A stretch of 45,914 nucleotides of DNA, taken from contig JAFEBI010000025.1 in NCBI GenBank assembly GCA_018242725.1, forward strand, positions 1-45,914, written 5' to 3'. How positions within the stretch are numbered: the stretch's first letter is position 1; each line of letters opens with the position of its first letter. Both the position numbers and the translations under genes were made by a program. Origin of the DNA: Nitrospira sp. (GTDB taxonomy: Bacteria > Nitrospirota > Nitrospiria > Nitrospirales > Nitrospiraceae). Below are positions 26,405 to 35,139 of the stretch, in pieces. Below the pieces are notes generated by a model that saw only the letters and a list, made by a program, of their open reading frames with translations, did no database searches and was not told the origin of the DNA.

Positions 26405-26926
26405 TCACGGGTTCACGGACTGGCTCACGTCCGTGGTTGCCGCTTCTACGGACGCGACCAGTGCCGGGATCTCCAACATTCTACTCACACGATTCTCCAC
26501 CCGTATCAGACCAGACAAGAGAGACGGCTCTCCGGTACGGCTTGTTCCTGAATGCTCGAGCAGGTCCTCGGGCAACATCCATCGAATTTCTGGGACTTCA
26601 TCAATCAGCAGACCGATCTGATGAGCATCATGCCGCACGACGACCGCATATCGTGAGGTCGTTGACGGCGAGACTCCTAACGAGCGTCTCAAATCCGCGA
26701 GAGGGACAACCGTTCCTCGAACATTGGCGACGCCGACCAATGACGGCGGCATCCCAGGAACAGGTGTAATCGTGTCTAACTCGAATACCTCCAGGACTTG
26801 ACGCAGATCGATCGCAAACAGTTCTCCTCCTAGAGTGACCAAACAGGCTTTCCACGAACCCGTCGGGGTTGCGTGCTCGGATTCACCGTCGGAGGTAAGC
26901 CGAGGTAATTCACATGGTAATTGCAT
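26405..26926 (-). CDS. CheW adaptor protein (first in cluster)
   Basis: 173 residues, ATG 26926 with AAAGG upstream. It is the most canonical CheW of the three: CLVTLGGELFAIDLRQVLEV, VPGMPPSLVGVANVRGTVVPLADLRR and VVVRHDAHQIGLLIDEVPEI are the receptor- and kinase-binding strands. It couples the chemoreceptor encoded next to CheA. It lies 59 bases upstream of the receptor start. Confidence 0.9.
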   Translation of the reverse strand: MQLPCELPRLTSDGESEHATPTGSWKACLVTLGGELFAIDLRQVLEVFELDTITPVPGMPPSLVGVANVRGTVVPLADLRRSLGVSPSTTSRYAVVVRHDAHQIGLLIDEVPEIRWMLPEDLLEHSGTSRTGEPSLLSGLIRVENRVSRMLEIPALVASVEAATTDVSQSVNP

Positions 26927-26955
26927 CTCGTTGAGCCTTTTTCCCCATCAGCGAG

Positions 26956-27318
26956 TCAACTCAGTGCACGCTTCACGGCCAGAAGAAGCTCTTCGGGCTT
27001 GAACGGTTTGACCACATACCCGTTCGCCCCTTGCTGTTGCCCCCAGAACTTGTCGCTTGCCTGCCCTTTGGACGTACAGAGGAGGATCGGAATACGAGTA
27101 AGACGGGCATCGCCCTTCAAATCTCGACAGGCTTGAAACCCATTTCGGCCGGGCATGACCACATCCATGACGATCAGATCCGGCATTTCCGTGAAAATTT
27201 TCTCCTCAAGGTTTTCCGTGTTCGGAAACGTCACGACGGTATGATGAGCGGTCTTGAGGTATGACTCAATGAGTTGAAGCTCGGCCTGTGAATCATCAAC
27301 AACCACGATCTTGCTCAT
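26956..27318 (-). CDS. CheY-like single-domain response regulator (PilG/PilH type)
   Basis: 120 residues from ATG 27318, with GAGGAAC just upstream; an in-frame start at 27357 adds 13 residues with no receiver homology. The receiver core is complete: D8-D9, phosphoacceptor D52 in MDVVMPGRNG, T82 and K104 in VVKPFK. GRNGFQACRDLK and the W92 region (SDKFWGQQQGANGYVVKP) are very like PilG/PilH-type regulators of twitching motility. It is the first gene of the cluster on the minus strand, so its promoter should be in the 510 bases upstream. Confidence 0.9.
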   Translation of the reverse strand: MSKIVVVDDSQAELQLIESYLKTAHHTVVTFPNTENLEEKIFTEMPDLIVMDVVMPGRNGFQACRDLKGDARLTRIPILLCTSKGQASDKFWGQQQGANGYVVKPFKPEELLLAVKRALS

Positions 27319-27831
27319 GAAACTGTTCCTCTCTGCGGAAGAGGTCACCTGGCGCAACGGCAGACCTTGTTCATACCGCCCAAGAGGTCTGGATCCGTTT
27401 ATTCTTCCGTCTTGGAATTGATGATATCCTGCTCTCCTTTGGCCCCATCACGGCAAGAGAGACAGGTTCAACCGGCATACTCAGGATCCATTGCCCTGTG
27501 GGTTACGCGTGTGAATCACTTGGCTGATGAGGAACTTATCGGTGAAACCTTTCTCACCTTTAGGATGGGGCATTGAGAAGCGGCTGCCTCAACCCTCGAC
27601 GTTCTCCTCACCTCAACAGCACCGAGGGCTCCTGGCCGTCACAGATACCGCTTACACCGGCGTCGCTCGACCTCTCACTATGGTCGATTGCTACTGTTTC
27701 CATGCAGTGTATCGCCTTGTAGACAGTTGGCAAGAAATCGCTGAATATCAGCAGCTTATGCTCAGGAGAAACCCCTCATACAAAATCAAGGAGACCGGCG
27801 ACCGGAAGAGGACAGACTGAAGAAACACAAA
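27319..27831. other. Non-coding interval: chemosensory promoter region and end of the B12 operon
   Basis: 513 bases between cobQ (stop at 27832) and the CheY-like gene, both on the minus strand. Plus-strand ORFs at 27367-27576 and 27527-27820 have no domain and no good ribosome site. A weak hairpin GCTGA-ATA-TCAGC (27741-27753) is followed on the minus strand by GATTTCTT and could terminate the cob operon. I could not fix the chemosensory promoter. Confidence 0.45.
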
Positions 27832-29391
27832 TTACTCGGGGATCGTGCGACGATGAGGTAGCCAGGAGAGGAGCCTTGACATATCAAGAGATTGACTCAG
27901 ATGATCTGTCCAGCGATCAAGTTCCCCATGCAAGCGAGCGGTAACTGCTAGTGATGTGTGAGTCCCGAGTGGTGGAAGCCCCTTCCTCACACGCGCACGA
28001 TTGAGCCAGGCTCGACGAAATTGCGGCTCATCAAATACTCCATGAATGTAGGTGCCCCAAACCAGGCCATCGCCTCGAATCGCCCCATCACCTATATCCG
28101 TTGTTGTAGTCGTCAGCGGATGGCCTCTTCCCACCGAAGTACCACCATGGTGCATGCTGAAACATGGTTGTTCCTGCATGCGTACGGTATACCCCATATG
28201 GACTTGATAGCCACGAACCAGATTCCGTTCTTGCACTAGGATCTCAGCCGCATGGCCTTCGACCTGCGTGGTGCACTTTCTCTTTCTCAGCTCAGTCTTG
28301 ATATCTAAGTAGCCGAGACCAACGCTTACCCCACCTTGTTCGACCGTGTATGGATCTGAAATGGTTCGACCAAGCATTTGATAGCCACCGCAGATCCCCA
28401 CTAACTCTCGATGGTGACCAACGTGCTGCATGAGTGCAGGAGCATAGCCCTGCGCCAAGACGAAGGAGAGATCTGCTTGTGTGGTCTTGCTTCCTGGAAT
28501 GATCACGATATCAGCCCCGTCGAGCGCTGTCGGAACAGCAACATATTTCAAGGCGACATCACCTTCGGCCGCTAATGTGTTAAAGTCGGTAAAGTTGCTC
28601 ATGTGGGGCAACAGAATGACGGCAATGTTGATCCGCTCCGGTGAAAACTCCATCTGTCGATACCCTTCTCGATCCAAACTGTCTTCTTGATCCAACCTGA
28701 GATCTCGAAGGAACGGCACAACACCCAAGACGGGAATCCCGCTCCGAGACTCCAAGAAGGTTACTCCATCGGCAAAGAGCTTCGCATCCCCTCGAAACTT
28801 ATTGATGACCACACCACAAACCATGGCCCGCTCGTCCGACTCCAATAAGTCCAACGTTCCAAGCAGTTGCGCAAAGACACCACCTCGATCGATATCAGCC
28901 ACCAACAGCACGCGGGCGTCAGCCAGCTTGACGACCGGCCAATTGACCAAATCCCGATCTCGAAGATTCACCTCTGCCGCACTCCCAGCCCCTTCGATCA
29001 TGACCACCTCGTACCGGCTGGCCAGCCGACTGTAGCTTTCTTTCACGATTGACCATAGCCGCGGTCTCTGCTCATAATAGGTCGACGCTTCTTGCGCAGA
29101 CCATACGGATCCCTGTACGACAACTTGCGAACGGTTGTCAGACTCTGGCTTGAGCAAAATCGGATTCATATCGACGTGCGGGACAATTCCACAGGCCTCT
29201 GCTTGGAGCGCTTGCGCTCGACCGATTTCCCCACCCTCCGGGGTCACGAATGAATTCAGCGACATGTTCTGTGCCTTGAATGGCGCCACGCGCATGCCTG
29301 CACGAGACAATGCTCGGCAGATGCCAGCCGTGATGAGGCTTTTCCCAACATCCGACCCTGTTCCAAGCACAGCAAGTGCCCGTGCCGTCAT
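27832..29391 (-). CDS. cobQ: Adenosylcobyric acid synthase
   Basis: 519 residues, within the usual 480-520. It amidates four side chains of adenosylcobyrinate diamide using glutamine and ATP. The N-terminal dethiobiotin-synthetase-like P-loop is GTGSDVGKS (10-18). ALQAEACGIVPHVDMNPILLKPES follows in pattern. A C-terminal class I glutaminase domain has the catalytic Cys in GICGGYQMLG (around 345) and a His near HGVFD. The ATG overlaps the cbiZ stop by four bases. It is the last gene of the operon. Confidence 0.96.
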   Translation of the reverse strand: MTARALAVLGTGSDVGKSLITAGICRALSRAGMRVAPFKAQNMSLNSFVTPEGGEIGRAQALQAEACGIVPHVDMNPILLKPESDNRSQVVVQGSVWSAQEASTYYEQRPRLWSIVKESYSRLASRYEVVMIEGAGSAAEVNLRDRDLVNWPVVKLADARVLLVADIDRGGVFAQLLGTLDLLESDERAMVCGVVINKFRGDAKLFADGVTFLESRSGIPVLGVVPFLRDLRLDQEDSLDREGYRQMEFSPERINIAVILLPHMSNFTDFNTLAAEGDVALKYVAVPTALDGADIVIIPGSKTTQADLSFVLAQGYAPALMQHVGHHRELVGICGGYQMLGRTISDPYTVEQGGVSVGLGYLDIKTELRKRKCTTQVEGHAAEILVQERNLVRGYQVHMGYTVRMQEQPCFSMHHGGTSVGRGHPLTTTTTDIGDGAIRGDGLVWGTYIHGVFDEPQFRRAWLNRARVRKGLPPLGTHTSLAVTARLHGELDRWTDHLSQSLDMSRLLSWLPHRRTIPE

Positions 29392-30116
29392 CGATGTGAC
29401 TCTTGCCAGGCTTTGGCCTTCGTCAAACCATGCGTGACACAGTCGGTCACGACTCGTCCTATCAATGCCCCCATGACGGTGTGCGTCCCACTATAGACAT
29501 GCAACGGCCCCTGTCCGCGTAGCGAACAGGCAATCACCACCGCATCAGTCCCGGTTCCCGTAGCTGCGGCGCCGCTCCGGCTACTCAGTACATCATGATC
29601 GCGTAGCGAACCGCTCTTGGCCTCTGTGGCCACTTGTACGGCCCCGACCATTGCAGCCTGAGAAAGGCTACCGTTTGTGATGAGGATGAGGTTGATCGTC
29701 CCGGATCCGTCCAATCCCTTGCCGCCAGGGCCTTGAGGTGGCCATTCTCCGGCTCGAACAGCATTCGTAACACCAACCGTGGCAAAACACTCCACCCATA
29801 ACCCATCCGACGCAGCTCGTGCCATCACGACTTGGGTCATTGGAACCGCAGTCATCAACCCAACAGTCGGTGCACGGATTCCCATCCAAGCGGCCAACTC
29901 CCGCAAACAGCGTCCTGGTTCTCGAAAAGGCAGGGACTGGTTCCCTGCCCTCAAAGGATTGGCCTCTACTTGATGATTGAGGATGTAGGAAGCCACCGTG
30001 AGCCCTCCCCCTTGTGGAGCCGATGACAGCACGCGCTTTCGCCCCTCAAGCTCAATCACCAGAGTCTGCCCTATGACGCGATACCGAGTATGGACTCGTC
30101 CAGGAGTCTTCTTCAT
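29388..30116 (-). CDS. cbiZ: Adenosylcobinamide amidohydrolase
   Basis: 242 residues. CbiZ cleaves adenosylcobinamide or pseudocobalamins to cobyric acid, so that a foreign corrinoid can be rebuilt with the cell's own lower ligand. Family-like text includes PQGGGLTVASYILNHQVEANPL near 31-53, then MGIRAPTVGLMTAVPMTQVV and the Gly-rich TATGTGTDAVVIACS-like C-terminal part (SGAAATGTGTDAVVIA). The ATG overlaps the cobD stop by four bases. Its presence with cobD, cbiB, cobS, cobT and bluB in one operon points to corrinoid remodelling. Confidence 0.9.
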   Translation of the reverse strand: MKKTPGRVHTRYRVIGQTLVIELEGRKRVLSSAPQGGGLTVASYILNHQVEANPLRAGNQSLPFREPGRCLRELAAWMGIRAPTVGLMTAVPMTQVVMARAASDGLWVECFATVGVTNAVRAGEWPPQGPGGKGLDGSGTINLILITNGSLSQAAMVGAVQVATEAKSGSLRDHDVLSSRSGAAATGTGTDAVVIACSLRGQGPLHVYSGTHTVMGALIGRVVTDCVTHGLTKAKAWQESHR

Positions 30117-31228
30117 CGCGGACCCCGGTTGAGGAGCAATGGAGAAATTTCTCGGATAAGCCGGTCATTCTCGATCCTTGTTCGAACGGCAAGCCGAACG
30201 GACCGTGAGTTGGCACCGGGCACTGAAGAACAATCTCGAATCAACACCCCTCTCCTGCGTAAGCGTCCAGTAATATCACGCGCCGTCCGACCACGCGGTA
30301 ACTCGACAAGGTAATAGTTCGCATAGGTCGGCATTACCGTACAGCCAGGTAGCGCCGCAAGCTTCATGCGAAAACGCTCACGCTCCTCTGTCATAAACTG
30401 CAAGCTCCTTCTCGTATGAACCTCATCGTCCAAGGCCGCCACCGCCGCAACTTGTCCCATCGCACTCACCGACCAAGGCGGTAGCTGTCGCTGGAGTCGC
30501 CCGGCAGTTGCCGATGCCGACACGGCGTACCCTACACGCAGTCCGGGCAATGCATAGAACTTGGTCATGCTGCGCAGGACAATTACATGCGCCTGCAATT
30601 CCACTTGCCCCAGGATGGATCGGTCAGGACAATAATCGGCAAATGATTCGTCGATAATCAGCCAGAGACCGCGTCGGTGAGCAACCTTTGCAAGTTGCAC
30701 AAGATCTTCCACTGTACAGGCTTGACCTGTCGGACTATTCGGATTGCAGAGGACCATTCCATCGATAGATCTTCCATCACTCCGTCCTGTTTCCAAGACC
30801 TGCTTAATACGATCGATGGGGATCGCATAGTGGTTGCGTCGATGCGCATAGAGTGTTGTGGTGGACCCCTCCGCTCGCCCCATCGCCGCAGCATATTCGG
30901 AAAAGGTAGGCTGGACGACAAGGAGCCGTTGAATCTTTAACGCACGGGGCAACGCATCAATCAGCTCCGTGGAGCCATTCCCAACCACAATCTGAACTGG
31001 ATCAATCCTCCAGAATGCGGCCAGCGCACGGCGAAGATCCCAACAGTCTGGATCTGGATAATGGCCTAAGAGATGCCTGGAAGAGACGATGGCTTTCCAC
31101 ACATGAGGCGAAGGGCCCAGTGGATTGATGCTCGCACTAAAATCGAGGATATCGTCTGGATCACGATCCAACTCTCGCGCGAGACGATAGATATTCCCAC
31201 CATGCGTGGACTTTTTCACACGAGCCAT
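30113..31228 (-). CDS. cobD: Threonine-phosphate decarboxylase, PLP-dependent
   Basis: 371 residues of the class I/II aminotransferase fold. It makes (R)-1-amino-2-propanol phosphate, the linker of the nucleotide loop. HGGNIYRLARELDRDPDDILDFSASINPLG near the N-terminus, CNPNSPTGQ near 155-163, DESFADY near 193-199 and the PLP lysine in SMTKFYALPGLRVGY near 214-228 are diagnostic. It overlaps the upstream cbiB stop by 13 bases and the downstream cbiZ start by four. Confidence 0.95.
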   Translation of the reverse strand: MARVKKSTHGGNIYRLARELDRDPDDILDFSASINPLGPSPHVWKAIVSSRHLLGHYPDPDCWDLRRALAAFWRIDPVQIVVGNGSTELIDALPRALKIQRLLVVQPTFSEYAAAMGRAEGSTTTLYAHRRNHYAIPIDRIKQVLETGRSDGRSIDGMVLCNPNSPTGQACTVEDLVQLAKVAHRRGLWLIIDESFADYCPDRSILGQVELQAHVIVLRSMTKFYALPGLRVGYAVSASATAGRLQRQLPPWSVSAMGQVAAVAALDDEVHTRRSLQFMTEERERFRMKLAALPGCTVMPTYANYYLVELPRGRTARDITGRLRRRGVLIRDCSSVPGANSRSVRLAVRTRIENDRLIREISPLLLNRGPR

Positions 31229-32172
31229 CTGATTCCAACAGCCAGGAGCACAACCAGCACCGTGGTCATCGCCATCAGCTTCGCTGCCGACACAATGTCG
31301 CCTGGCTCGACAAGACGCCCTTCTGCTCCAAGGATTGGACGCTCCTGTGGAACACCGTCATAGAAATTGATGCCACCGAGTCTCACGCCCAGCACGCCGG
31401 CCATCGCTGCCTCAGGCCTCCCACTGTTGGGACTTGGGTGCTTCCCTCCGTCCCGGCTGAACAGACGCCACCCCCGGCGAACTGGTTCAAGTTGTCTGGT
31501 GATCAAACCTGCGCCAAGAACCAACGCCATTGCCGCAAGTCGAGCCGGGATCCAGTTGACCAGATCATCTAGCCGAGCTGATGCCCATCCAAAATCAACA
31601 TAGCGGGTATCGCGGTGACCAATCATGGAATCGAGCGTGTTGATCGCCTTGTACGCCAACGCTAAGGGGGCACCACCGATTGCCAAATACACAAGAGGCG
31701 CAACCACACCATCGGCCACACTTTCTGCAATTGTTTCGACCGTCGCACGAGCAACCTCCGATGGCGACAGTCCGGCCGTATCTCGCCCGACGATCATCCC
31801 CACCGCTCGTCGTGCAGCTGAGAGATTTCCGGCCTGGAGCGGACCATCCACTGCATGGGCATGGTCCCACAGGTCCCTCGCGGCCAACGTCATCGATGCC
31901 AAGATGATCGAGAGCGCAGACCCCAGCCATCCCGCAAGCCGTTCGGCTTCCTCGATGAGAGCTGTGGCAAGCACAAAGGTCACGGTCGGCAATGCGACAG
32001 CAAGGCAGATTCCTGCGAGACGAAGGCTGCTCGCGCTCCGGCAAATCTTCCGAATTCCATGATCAACCCATGTAATACATCGTCCCATCACACGAACGGG
32101 ATGCGGCAACCAGTGAGGATCGCCAACCACGGCATCTACCACAGCGGCCACAAGAAGTTCGCCACCGGTCAT
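31216..32172 (-). CDS. cbiB: Adenosylcobinamide-phosphate synthase
   Basis: 318 residues from ATG 32172, chosen because it forms an ATGA overlap with the cobS stop. A longer frame to 32484 lies entirely in the cobS gene and is a shadow. CbiB attaches aminopropanol (phosphate) to cobyric acid in the membrane. DAVVGDPHWLPHPVRVMG near the start, then several hydrophobic helices, and the region SVADGVVAPLVYLAIGGAPLALAYKAINTLDSMIGH are typical. Confidence 0.95.
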   Translation of the reverse strand: MTGGELLVAAVVDAVVGDPHWLPHPVRVMGRCITWVDHGIRKICRSASSLRLAGICLAVALPTVTFVLATALIEEAERLAGWLGSALSIILASMTLAARDLWDHAHAVDGPLQAGNLSAARRAVGMIVGRDTAGLSPSEVARATVETIAESVADGVVAPLVYLAIGGAPLALAYKAINTLDSMIGHRDTRYVDFGWASARLDDLVNWIPARLAAMALVLGAGLITRQLEPVRRGWRLFSRDGGKHPSPNSGRPEAAMAGVLGVRLGGINFYDGVPQERPILGAEGRLVEPGDIVSAAKLMAMTTVLVVLLAVGIRWLV

Positions 32173-32942
32173 GACAACCGAAACAAGAGGGGCATGGACA
32201 GAAGAAAGAGAATCTCGATCACTTCGTTTATGGCCCCGAGGGTATCCCCGGTGATCCCACCGAACCAGCTGCGGCACCCCCACCAGCCCATCACTACGAC
32301 AAATGCCCCACTCATCACGACAACGAACGATCCGACGATGCCAAAACCCACGCCAAGTCCAATCGTCACAACCAGTGTCGCCATGACAACATGCCTCCAG
32401 GACAGATGGGTAAGAAACGGCGCGGCCAACCCTCCTTCTTTCCTGGCATAGGGAGAAATCCACGCTGAGGTCACCATGGCCCAACGGCCAACCGCCGGCA
32501 TGCAGCAGAGTGCAGGTAACCGCAATTCCTGGGGCAACGCCATCAAGCCGGCATACCGGAGAATCAGCGAGAGGAAAAGCCCGGTTGCCCCGAGCGCACC
32601 GATGTGAGGATCGCGCATGATCGACAGTCGTTCGCTCAATGTACCGCCTCCGGCCAGTCCATCCAAGGTATCAGCCAATCCATCCTGATGAAGTCCGCGG
32701 GTCAGCATCACCAAGAGCATCATCAACAGTGCGTTCACGACGATACCGTCAAAGACCACGCGCAATACCAAATCAGCGACAGCCAAACCACCGCCTATCA
32801 GCAAGCCAACGACGGGATACCACGCCATCGACGCCGCGAGCTCCGACCCCGTCGGTTCATGATGAACTCTGCTCAGGGGAATAGTCGTGAGAAAATGCCA
32901 GGCAAAGATGAATGGACGGGCGACAGCTCCCATAAGCGTCAC
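32169..32942 (-). CDS. cobS: Adenosylcobinamide-GDP ribazoletransferase (cobalamin synthase)
   Basis: 257 residues; GTG 32942 overlaps the cobT stop by four bases (GTGA), with ATG 32933 as alternative. An integral membrane enzyme that joins alpha-ribazole to adenosylcobinamide-GDP. FAWHFLTTIPL near 13, then HQDGLADTLDGLAGGGTLSERLSIMRDPHIGALG near 85-118 is the family signature, with Asp residues for metal. The remaining helices cover 60-250. Confidence 0.95.
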   Translation of the reverse strand: MTLMGAVARPFIFAWHFLTTIPLSRVHHEPTGSELAASMAWYPVVGLLIGGGLAVADLVLRVVFDGIVVNALLMMLLVMLTRGLHQDGLADTLDGLAGGGTLSERLSIMRDPHIGALGATGLFLSLILRYAGLMALPQELRLPALCCMPAVGRWAMVTSAWISPYARKEGGLAAPFLTHLSWRHVVMATLVVTIGLGVGFGIVGSFVVVMSGAFVVVMGWWGCRSWFGGITGDTLGAINEVIEILFLLSMPLLFRLS

Positions 32943-33991
32943 AGCTTGTTTGCAACACCGGCTTCTTCGAAGGTTGCCATCTCCGTATAGACTTTGACAG
33001 CCGCACAGACGAGATCCATTCCTAAACAGGCTCCGGTCCCTTCGCCAAGTCGAAAATCGAGATCAAACAGCGGAGTCAATCCCAAATGATTCAAAATCGC
33101 ACGATGCCCCTTCTCAACTGATCGATGTGCGGCAATGAGATACTCTCGACACAACGGCTGAAGTCCTACGGCAATCAACGCCGCGGCACCGGCGATGAAT
33201 CCATCCAACACCACAGGCACGCGGGAAGACGCGGCCCCGAGCATAAGCCCGGCCAGCCCTGCGATTTCCAGTCCTCCGATCTTTGCCAATACACCGATCG
33301 GATCGGTCTGCTTCGGACGATGAAGATCAAGAGCCCGTTGAATCACCTTCACTTTGTGCAAACGGTTGGACTCTTCAATGCCGGTTCCATGCCCCGTCAC
33401 CTCTTCCACAGGTCGACCGGTCATCACCGCAGTAATGGCCGCACTGGAAGTCGTATTTCCGATCCCCATCTCTCCGGTCCCAATAAGGCCGATGCCTTCC
33501 CGCACAGCTTCTTTCGCCAATTCGATCCCGACCATGACCGCTTGCTCTGCCTGTTCTCTCGTCATTGCCGGCTCACGCATCACGTTGCCCGTCCCATTCA
33601 TGACTTTTCGGTGAATCAACCCAGGGACGGCCTTAAAGTCATAATCAACTCCGATGTCGACCACACGAACGACCACGCCTGCATGCCGAGCGAGGACGTT
33701 GATACCGGCTCCGCCACGAATGAAATTCAGCACCATTTGCGGTGTCACCTCACGGGGATAGGCACTCACGCCTTCTGCGGTGACACCATGATCCGCGGCG
33801 AAGGTGAAGACTATTCCCCTCGGGATATTGGGCTTCAACTCACCGGTCATGGTGACATAAGCTGTGGCCAACTCCTCGAGCTTGCCGAGGCTGCCGAGCG
33901 GTTTGGTCAGTCGATCCAAATGAGTTCGTGCTATCGTTTGCAGGGCCGGGTCCGGCGCTTGAATCTGACCACAGACATCTTTAATCGACAT
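32939..33991 (-). CDS. cobT: Nicotinate-nucleotide--dimethylbenzimidazole phosphoribosyltransferase
   Basis: 350 residues, a normal length. It activates dimethylbenzimidazole to alpha-ribazole phosphate, preparing the lower ligand. Signature text: DRLTKPLGSLGKLEELA near 26-42, ADHGVTAEGVSAYPREVTPQM near 69-89, RGGAGINVLARHAG and GEMGIGNTTSSAAI near 170-185, and GTGACLGMDL near the end. ATG 33991 follows AAGGAG. BluB, which makes the substrate, is in the same operon. Confidence 0.97.
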   Translation of the reverse strand: MSIKDVCGQIQAPDPALQTIARTHLDRLTKPLGSLGKLEELATAYVTMTGELKPNIPRGIVFTFAADHGVTAEGVSAYPREVTPQMVLNFIRGGAGINVLARHAGVVVRVVDIGVDYDFKAVPGLIHRKVMNGTGNVMREPAMTREQAEQAVMVGIELAKEAVREGIGLIGTGEMGIGNTTSSAAITAVMTGRPVEEVTGHGTGIEESNRLHKVKVIQRALDLHRPKQTDPIGVLAKIGGLEIAGLAGLMLGAASSRVPVVLDGFIAGAAALIAVGLQPLCREYLIAAHRSVEKGHRAILNHLGLTPLFDLDFRLGEGTGACLGMDLVCAAVKVYTEMATFEEAGVANKL

Positions 33992-34004
33992 AAGGCTCCT
34001 TTTC

Positions 34005-34565
34005 TCACTTCAAGCGAAGCGGTAGTCCACTCACTGCCAGATAAACTTCATCCGCCCCTGCCGCAAGACATTGATTCACGCGCCCGGAAAGATCGCGAAA
34101 GGCTCGCACCGATGGTTCAGCGGGAACAAGGCCGCATCCTAACTCATTACTGACGATGATGACATTGGCTCCAGTCAACCGTATCGCCTCAAGAAGGTTT
34201 TCGATCCGAGCAAGAATGACTGACTCCACCAGACCACTTCCGATCAGATTACTTAGCCAGAGCGTCACACAATCGAACACAATGGTCCTGTACTCTGGCC
34301 CCTGCTTGGCAAACCAGGCTTCTACATCGAGAGGCTCTTCAACCGTTCGCCATTCGGCTGATCGAGTCGCTTGATGCCGAGCAATTCGTTCCACCATCTC
34401 ATCATCAAGCCCCTGCCCAGTCGCCACGAATGCACGTGGCCCACGCGAGCCGCCGAACTGAAGCGCAATCTCGCTTTTCCCGGACGAGGCTCCACCCAAC
34501 ACAAGAATAATACGGCCCTTGGGTCGCCCTGCAGTCCGACGTTTACTTGGATTTCTTGCCGACAT
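34005..34565 (-). CDS. cobU: Adenosylcobinamide kinase / adenosylcobinamide-phosphate guanylyltransferase
   Basis: 186 residues from ATG 34565, with GGAACGGA upstream; a frame open to 34637 adds a non-homologous N-terminus. P-loop GGASSGKS at about 24-31, the VATGQGLDDEM region, FDCVTLWLSNLI near 100-111 (kinase/guanylyl site) and SNELGCGLVP near 138-147 are family marks. The start overlaps the ATR 3' end by 23 bases. Confidence 0.94.
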   Translation of the reverse strand: MSARNPSKRRTAGRPKGRIILVLGGASSGKSEIALQFGGSRGPRAFVATGQGLDDEMVERIARHQATRSAEWRTVEEPLDVEAWFAKQGPEYRTIVFDCVTLWLSNLIGSGLVESVILARIENLLEAIRLTGANVIIVSNELGCGLVPAEPSVRAFRDLSGRVNQCLAAGADEVYLAVSGLPLRLK

Positions 34566-35139
34566 TCCGTTCCCATAAAAATTCAGGTTCACCCTGCGTC
34601 TTGGCCACCCATCGAGCGAGGACAAACAAGGTATCACTCAGGCGATTGATAAACTTGATGATCTGCGGGTCAACCGGCTCGCTCTTAGAGAGCGCCACGC
34701 ACAAGCGCTCGGCGCGACGACAAATAGTCCTCGCCTGGTGCAGAAAGCTCGAGACTTTCCCGCCACCGGGGAGAATGAACTCTTTCAACGGCTCCAAAGT
34801 CTTCTGGCAGCGATCGATCATTTTTTCGAGTCGTGTGACATCGTTTGCGAACACCTGTGGCATGTTCCTAAATGTCTGCCCTGGTGCCGTCGCGAGAATG
34901 CTCCCAACATCAAAGAGCTTGTTCTGCACCCATCGCAACTCATTCTCCAACTGGCTGGTCTGTTTGTTGTGCTCCCTCGTTTCGCTGTTGAGCACACGGA
35001 CGATCCCGATTGAAGAATTCAATTCATCGACGGTGCCGTAGGCCTCGACTCGAAGACTGTCCTTCCACACCTGTTGCCCGCCGGCGAGTCTGGTTTTTCC
35101 CGCGTCTCCCGTTCTGGTGTACACTTTTGTGATTCTCAT
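34543..35139 (-). CDS. Cob(I)alamin adenosyltransferase, PduO type
   Basis: 198 residues from ATG 35139, preceded by GAGGAG; ATG 35160 is also in frame. PduO-type ATRs attach the 5'-deoxyadenosyl group to cob(I)alamin. The N-terminal ATP-binding motif KVYTRTGDAGKTRLAGG and the trimer helices (ICRRAERLCVALS, INRLSDTLFVLARW) are typical. Its first 116 bases lie inside the bluB 3' end in another frame. The C-terminus ends in a Lys-rich GKKSK. Confidence 0.94.
   Translation of the reverse strand: MRITKVYTRTGDAGKTRLAGGQQVWKDSLRVEAYGTVDELNSSIGIVRVLNSETREHNKQTSQLENELRWVQNKLFDVGSILATAPGQTFRNMPQVFANDVTRLEKMIDRCQKTLEPLKEFILPGGGKVSSFLHQARTICRRAERLCVALSKSEPVDPQIIKFINRLSDTLFVLARWVAKTQGEPEFLWERNVGKKSK

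Noticed and set aside
27527..27820. 97-codon plus-strand ORF between cobQ and the chemosensory genes
   Set aside because: No Shine-Dalgarno, unusual composition, and it reads across a likely terminator and promoter region.
32173..32484. N-terminal extension of cbiB into cobS
   Set aside because: It reads in another frame of cobS. The ATG at 32172 gives a normal CbiB start with a four-base overlap.
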